Made by a program: the position numbers and the translations under genes. A stretch of DNA of 64,000 nt. Source: Calonectria ilicicola. Its lineage: Eukaryota; Ascomycota; Sordariomycetes; Hypocreales; Nectriaceae. Positions 58,405 to 64,000 of the stretch are shown piece after piece. The stretch covers positions 4,960,001-5,024,000 of the forward strand of contig CP085829.1 of assembly GCA_020809705.1 (NCBI GenBank), in the 5' to 3' direction. Each line of letters starts with the position of its first letter. Positions within the stretch are counted from its first letter, which is position 1. The notes below the pieces were generated by a model, which was given only the letters and a program-made list of their open reading frames with translations, was not told the origin of the DNA and searched no databases.

Positions 58405-61220
58405 ATGGATCAAATGAACAAGGACACGGAGACGCCCATATTTGATATCACTAAAAAATGCCTTGAATCATTTGATCTGGTTCTAGCCAACTACGACGAA
58501 TCAATCCTCGAGCACCGGATTGTTCCAAAATACTCTATTAGAAATCGCTCTCCTTACAACTTCTTGTGTCTTCAGAATAGATTCTTGTTTTGGATAGATG
58601 AGAGTGGAGCGCTTTCACCATCGGGATCATCTCTAGATGCAAAAGTGAAGGATATAGCGGAGGTACCCAACTTTCTTGTCTACTTCTTGGGAAATATTTT
58701 ACAAGAATTATCCTACAGTATGTTTTATTTAGTCTGAAAGGACAGTGATTGCTTATAATATTGATGGAGTACTAACGGATACCTGTGATGATAGTTGTTA
58801 ATCCACCCGGAGACACTTCGACCCTTGCCGATAGAACACCATCAAACATCGAAGACCAACCTGCCTTTCTCAAGAAATGGGGGGAGGTCTGTGAAGGCAT
58901 TGAAAGTTGTTTGAATCACCTCGAGTATGTGGCCATGACAGTTTGGAGAATGACTCCAAGAAGGCTCAATCACGTATTCACGACGTCCTCTTCGGATGAA
59001 GATATTGCATTTTGCAGGGAAATTAAATTACTGGTCCGATACAGATTTCCAGCCGCCCGCAAAGCACTATGTGAGCAATTGGGAGAGTCTATAACCATGC
59101 GACGTCAAATGCTTATGCAAACCGAATGCCTTGGGGGAAGGACATTCAGACGCATCCCTAAGAGTGAGCCTTCTGCTGAAAAACATCGAAATACACCCCG
59201 AGAACCCAACACAGCGATAATTCGTCAAACCAAGAACAAGTTAGAACACCGGCCCAGTGTATCAGTGAACGAGATAACGAATACCTCTCGCCTAGACCCT
59301 CAAGCGCTGGTGCTTCGGAATCTTCACCTTCCCAAACCAAAAACCCCAACAACGGCGATAAGCACCATTTCTACAACACAAGAAGACTATTTTGCATACC
59401 CGCCAGTGCCGGCACCCACTCCGGGGGAGACACGAATTCGGTGTTCTTTCTGCTTTATGCGCCTGGAGTGCAAAGGGTCAGAAAAGGAAACCAATGACCT
59501 CTGGAAGCGTCATATTGATGAACATATCGAGCCTTATACCTGCATATTTCCTAAATGCTCCAATGGGATGGTCTTCTTTGCGCGTCGACACGAATGGAAA
59601 GCCCATATGGAATCTGTACATTCCAAAGACTGGCTGCGCAAGGTCCACACTCGTGTTTGGTGCTGTACCATTGACCATGATATCCCGGAAACATTTGAGA
59701 CTGAGTTACAGTGGAAAGAACATATGAATACCCTCAAACTTCACCCAAGCAAACAGGCCATCTCAACTCAAGATCAACTTAAAGCTTTGTGTCTCCGAGT
59801 ACAAAAGAATGTTACGCGGGATCAATTCGTCTGTCCGTTTTGCGAAAAGATCCCCGAGAAAATTAGGCCACTTGTAGAGAATGGAAATGGAGAACCGAAA
59901 GACATGTATGATTTTGTGGTTGATCATGTCGCAAACCATCTGAAATCGTTGGCCTTGTTAGCAGTGCCGTCTCTTCCAGACCCAAATCAAGACGCTCCTG
60001 TTGTGGCCGGACCTTCGGAAATAATGGAGAAGTCCACTAATCGAATTGTGAGCGAGAATTCCGGTCTCCAACTACCCAATGGAATAGACATGGAGGAAAA
60101 CTGTGCCCGTCCAACCGCTCGGAGCAAACACGATTCGGACGATGATCGTTCTTGGATAATGTTGGATGAGACCCAGTCCTGGGACAAGAAACATTTCGAC
60201 TATGTGCAATCAAAGGAACCCCCAAAATCATCGGACGAAAATTGGATTGAGCTTGGGAGTACATGCGAGAGTGAAAATCATGGGTCCTCTCAAAGCACAC
60301 ATGAGATGGATACAGTTTTGGGCAATTCCCAAAAGGTGAAAGAGCAGAACTGCCGAAATACGGTGTGGCGTGCTTTCACTTCTGATAAAGTCTACTGCAC
60401 CGATCCTGACGGCACTGTTTTCCATGGCGCACCCATGTTCACAACTCGTCCTTATCCGAATGGACCCTTCGAACTTGGCACGCTTGTGGAGGACCTTACG
60501 CAGTGTTATCCCGTTCCCATTCTAGAAGACCAACGATTCTCTGATGTGAAAGAAGACGTTAGTGTTAGCCAGGGGAGTATCCTCGGCAAGGTTCTGGATC
60601 ACAGGATTGGCGGTGATGCTGGTCGTAAGGGTCAAAAAAGATATGGAGATGTGTACTCAATCCAAAAGCCGGAGACAATACAATTTTTTCCTCAGAAAAG
60701 ATACATCGAGAAGTGTCTACAGCTTCCTGATGCTAAAGAATACATCAGAATGGGGAGGTATGAGTACCCCGTATATATGATCACAGGCTTGAAGATTGCG
60801 TGGGGGGCAATAATATCTCTGGAGCGCGGTCGAGATTTTGATGGCAAAGCAGGCACAAGTGTTAAAGTGTCAGGTGGAATTGCTGATGTAGATGTGAAGG
60901 GGGGTCGGACCGGAGTTTCCGGCGAACCGGAGATGGCGGCATCATTTGAAGAACCAGCAGACTTGGTGCTTGCCATTCAAGTGCGAAAGATATACCAGAG
61001 GCACCCAGCCCTCGTCGATCAATCCGCTCTCGCAGGCAAAACAGTGCGCAGGGGCGCGATCCTCATGGACATGGATCAGCCGGAGACAGAAGACTTAGAT
61101 GAGTACATCGAATTCACTATTGCGGACATAGATAATGATGAACTGGGAGGTTTTGTTACTTGGACTGGACCTAATTCTAGTGGCCAGGATGAGAGTTGGC
61201 TCCTGCCTTCCGATATTTAA
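58405..61220 (+). CDS. C2H2 protein with NLR-like N-terminal architecture
   Basis: 912 residues from exons 58405-58717 and 58795-61220, phase 1 at the junction. The N-terminal helical part (CLESFDLVLANYDESI, RFLFWIDESGAL, SSLDAKVKDI, RYRFPAARKALCEQLG) matches a domain that in many ascomycetes precedes C2H2 fingers and NLR-type or ankyrin modules. A finger cluster follows at about 300-500: RCSFCFMRL, DLWKRHIDEHIEPYTC, EWKAHMESVH, VWCCT, FVCPFCEKIP, DHVANHLKSLALLAVP. Instead of a NACHT domain, a long disordered acidic linker leads to a C-terminal beta-rich domain (about 670-880) with FELGTLVEDL, PVYMITGLKIAWGA and ADLVLAIQVRKI. I do not know that domain firmly; a gasdermin-like pore-forming fold is one speculative option. 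No catalytic motif is seen. Confidence 0.72.
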
Positions 61221-62493
61221 CAGCACTACAGGGTATAATAAGAATTCGGATTTTACACTCCTCTTTTTTTAGTCTGACTTTGTCGAAATATTTTGATCTA
61301 CTAGTTTGGGCCAATGCGTGAACTGGCAAAAAGTTTTCGTCAACACTAGCAATTGAACATGACCACGAATTATGGTGAATTTTGCAGGGGGCATCAACAT
61401 GATCAATTTCATCTGTTCATGGGATACCCATCTGAGCTCCCACGCTCTGAATCTTGATTAGCTAGCTCTCGCTAGTTCAATCACAAAACGTCTGTAATCA
61501 TATGCAACGAGATACATATAACTTCGACTGATCTCCAGTGCTAGATATGAACTTGGTAACCACAAGTTTGGGGTTTCTCCAATTTAACATTCGCTTTTTA
61601 TCTTAACCAAGTATTTTCCTACGAAACAAGGCGTCAGCCAAGAACCAGATGGTTCTGCAACCGCTGACGAATGTGATCATTTGAAGCATGACATTATCAC
61701 ATCACGCAAATATCAGGCTACTTATTATCATTAGGTAGGCAGTTAGTAGACATTAATCCATTGGCTGAAGATGGCACCATCATTCCTAGACGCTGGTTCT
61801 ACGACCAGGACGTGGTGGCCATGTAATGTGCCCACGAGGTCGCATCTATGTCTACGTAACTCTTCTCGAAGTGACCTGCAGAAATAGTAAGTGCGGGGCT
61901 CTACACCAAGCCTCGCCTCATCTGCTACGCTCTAGAAAAACAAGATGATATGAGCCCCCCGCATGTGCCATAAAACAAACAGGATGCCTTTTGTACACAT
62001 GCGCTCCGTCCACTGCATGTCTATGTTCAGCCTTTACATACCATTGTCCTAGATTTGGTGATCGTTAGCTAATTTGGGTTCGATAATGGCTGTACTAGCC
62101 AATAATTTCTTTCGTTTTTATGTCACGCACGTACTAATTGATGCACCAACAACTGCGTTTGGTTAGTCGCATTGTGGGACAGGGTACGTAACTGTAGCCT
62201 AAGCTTAGGGAAATGGGAAATGGTCTCAATCGAGGTGCACTGGCAGGCAAGTGAGGCCAAACATGGAGTTTCAATTGGCCCAGCATTTTTACTGTCAGCC
62301 CCACATTGGAAATGGTCTCAAACCCAAGGATGAGTAAGCCAAAGCTGATGATGATATAAAATCGCGATAATGGACGTCAACAAAACAAGAAGCTTGCTCC
62401 TTTACAATCGCATTTCACCGAAGATACTGATAAGACACCAATATATTGCTATTGGAAGTTTTGATATTTTGAACTCATCTATTTTGTTTTTGA
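61221..62493. other. Intergenic, no gene seen
   Basis: AT-leaning spacer on the same strand between two zinc-finger genes. No frames of note, no repeats with clear boundaries. Confidence 0.45.
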
Positions 62494-63372
62494 GATCGCG
62501 GGGGCCCGGCCCTCGCGCTCTCAATTCAACGACAACGTCATGATCATCAATTAGCGAACAGTGGAGACAGCGTCTGGTCTTCACAATGTGTCGACATCTT
62601 CTGTGACTACTGTTTGGCTTTTTTCGACCGAAAACACGAACACAAATGTGGTTTTGATACCCAAGATTCAATTTTTCCCGATATATCGCAACATCATTAC
62701 GACAACGTCGAATCCATTGATCCATCCCTCATCTGGGGGAGGGCTCCCAATGACACTTGCTTAGATATGTCATCAGAAGAGGAACGGCGGTCTTGCACGG
62801 TGCCTATAGATTCCGGGGACAGCATGCCAACTATAGACTTCAACACGTCCTCTGATACAATGTCCACTCCAAGTAAGGGATTTCGATCGCCAGAGCAGGC
62901 TGATCTGATCACAAGTGATTCGTCATTTTTGAGCAGCCCCGCAACTAGTGAAGAACAGCGTGGATCAACATCACCACCGTTTAACTTACCGCGGGATGCT
63001 GTCCGTGATACCGATCAAGAAATGCACCGCAGGGGTCGATTCCCTTGCCTCTACGACGACAAGTGCAAAAAGGTATTCATGAGTGATAAGGACCGCCAGA
63101 AGCACTATATATTCAAAAGGCATAGGCCAGAGCTATATGGAATGGCCAAAGAAGCACCACAGGGTACAAACCAATGCGGGTGCGGTCTCATGGATCCTCG
63201 AGTTGACAATCATAAGCGACATGTGAAAGGATGCGACAACACTGTGATGTTGTTCAAATGTGCCGATGGACACTACAACGCGTCCAAATATGATCATTTG
63301 AAACACTTTGGGGACTTGAAGAATGGTTGTGGAAAAAAGCGTGGTCGTCCACCACGAGGGTTGCTGATGTGA
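62494..63372 (+). CDS. Zinc-finger protein, start not resolved
   Basis: The frame is open from 62494 to the stop at 63370-63372. The recognisable protein begins with CVDIFCDYCLAFFDRKHEHK, a C-x2-C ... H-x-H type finger, and this lies upstream of any in-frame ATG. The first Met candidates (about 62767) would delete it, so an upstream exon or a non-ATG start is required. A Ser/Thr-rich acidic middle is followed by a second finger, RFPCLYDDKCKKVF with KDRQKHYIFKRH, a Cys/His cluster (NQCGCGL, HKRHVKGC) and a basic C-terminus KKRGRPPRG that resembles an AT-hook. A nuclear, DNA-binding role is likely. It is near another C2H2 protein but not similar to it in order of motifs. Confidence 0.6.
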   Translation, partial: DRGGPALALSIQRQRHDHQLANSGDSVWSSQCVDIFCDYCLAFFDRKHEHKCGFDTQDSIFPDISQHHYDNVESIDPSLIWGRAPNDTCLDMSSEEERRSCTVPIDSGDSMPTIDFNTSSDTMSTPSKGFRSPEQADLITSDSSFLSSPATSEEQRGSTSPPFNLPRDAVRDTDQEMHRRGRFPCLYDDKCKKVFMSDKDRQKHYIFKRHRPELYGMAKEAPQGTNQCGCGLMDPRVDNHKRHVKGCDNTVMLFKCADGHYNASKYDHLKHFGDLKNGCGKKRGRPPRGLLM

Positions 63373-64000
63373 GGTGTCAAAGTACGGCTCCGGCCAATAC
63401 TCAAAGGTACGTTGAGCGGTGTTTTTATCCCTTCGCACTCAAAAGTGCTAGGCAGCATGAGTGGTAGGTCTCAGAGGGCAGGGGCTATCTTTTCTTGAGT
63501 TATGGTGATCTAGGGGAGAGGGAGGAGATGAAGGGATTAAGGCGCGTTTGGGCGTTCAGAAAGAGGAAACCGCTGCAAAGCATTAAGATATGAAGGCTGC
63601 AAAGCCAGGGCTTGGGTCTGCTTTATAATGTATTTTATAAAACTGAAAACACCACCAAAAAATAATAAAAATAAAAAATGCAACCGGAAACAAACGTCCA
63701 CAAGACACTATATGACATTTATGGGAACTTTACTTCAAACCCTTTTTAATTTGGCACAAAAAGGTTTCGCAAAAACTTATGTTGCTGTGATTTGAGACAT
63801 TCACAATAGTATTCCGGCTGCAACAAGGAGACCAAATTGCTTGCTACGTGTTTTCTAATTACTAGATTAAATAGAGTTGGTCAGTTAGCGATCGAAATGG
63901 CTTCGTGCAATATTGAAGTCCTCAAATGAAATCACACCTCAGCCGTAGCAATGCTGCCTAGAGGTCAATTAATTCACTAAAAGATCTGTATTTTTATCGT
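63373..64000. other. 3' flank to window end
   Basis: AT-rich sequence with A/T runs near 63655-63680. No gene is recognised before the window ends. Confidence 0.45.

Noticed and set aside
1..64000. tRNA, rRNA or CRISPR elements
   Set aside because: No cloverleaf with A/B boxes, no rRNA-like sequence and no regularly spaced direct repeats were seen by eye; a tRNAscan-SE or Infernal run would settle it.

Overview
The window is nuclear DNA from a filamentous ascomycete. Genes are rich in short introns (mostly about 45-100 nt) with GTRNGT donors, CTAAC/CTGAC-like branch points and YAG acceptors. The families are typical of fungi: Zn2Cys6 factor, SREBP with a DUF2014-type tail, Srs2 helicase, rhodopsin-family membrane proteins, FHA-kinase, and a C2H2/immune-receptor-like protein. 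Family make-up suggests a Sordariomycete, probably Hypocreales-like; the genus cannot be fixed from sequence alone.

Layout. 0.4-9.1 kb: an uncertain minus-strand exon, then a very long plus-strand gene for a TcA-type (insecticidal toxin complex) A-subunit-like protein. Bacteria are the usual owners of this family. It has one spliceosomal intron, one in-frame TAG, and no recognisable start region. 9.7-17.7 kb: a compact set that reads as a myo-inositol use module: an 8-exon Zn2Cys6 regulator (minus), a divergent myo-inositol/proton symporter (plus), and a myo-inositol 2-dehydrogenase-like Gfo/Idh/MocA enzyme (plus). 19.1-22 kb: an FHA-domain protein kinase with an in-frame TAA, and a two-exon hypothetical protein. 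23-34.4 kb: two rhodopsin-family (PF20684-like) 7TM proteins flanking a GMC oxidoreductase and a neutral ceramidase. 36.7-42.2 kb: a secreted FAD-linked oxidase, a small mitochondrial-type protein and the Srs2 DNA helicase. 44.8-52.2 kb: a single-pass membrane protein with a long disordered tail, then the sterol/hypoxia regulator SREBP (SrbA-like). 53-64 kb: a more accessory-looking stretch with a small kinase-like protein, a 61-aa Cys-rich protein, an F-box protein, a C2H2 protein with the N-terminal architecture of fungal NLR-like proteins and an unusual C-terminal beta-rich domain, and a second zinc-finger protein without a clear start codon.

Gene models were assembled by hand from splice signals and reading-frame continuity. 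For every spliced model given with exon coordinates the phases were checked to add up. The main points of interest are the TcA-like gene and its single TAG, the inositol module with its microexon-encoded zinc cluster, a Ser-to-Thr change at the expected ceramidase nucleophile, and the NLR-like C2H2 protein. No tRNA, rRNA, CRISPR array or complete transposon was recognised.
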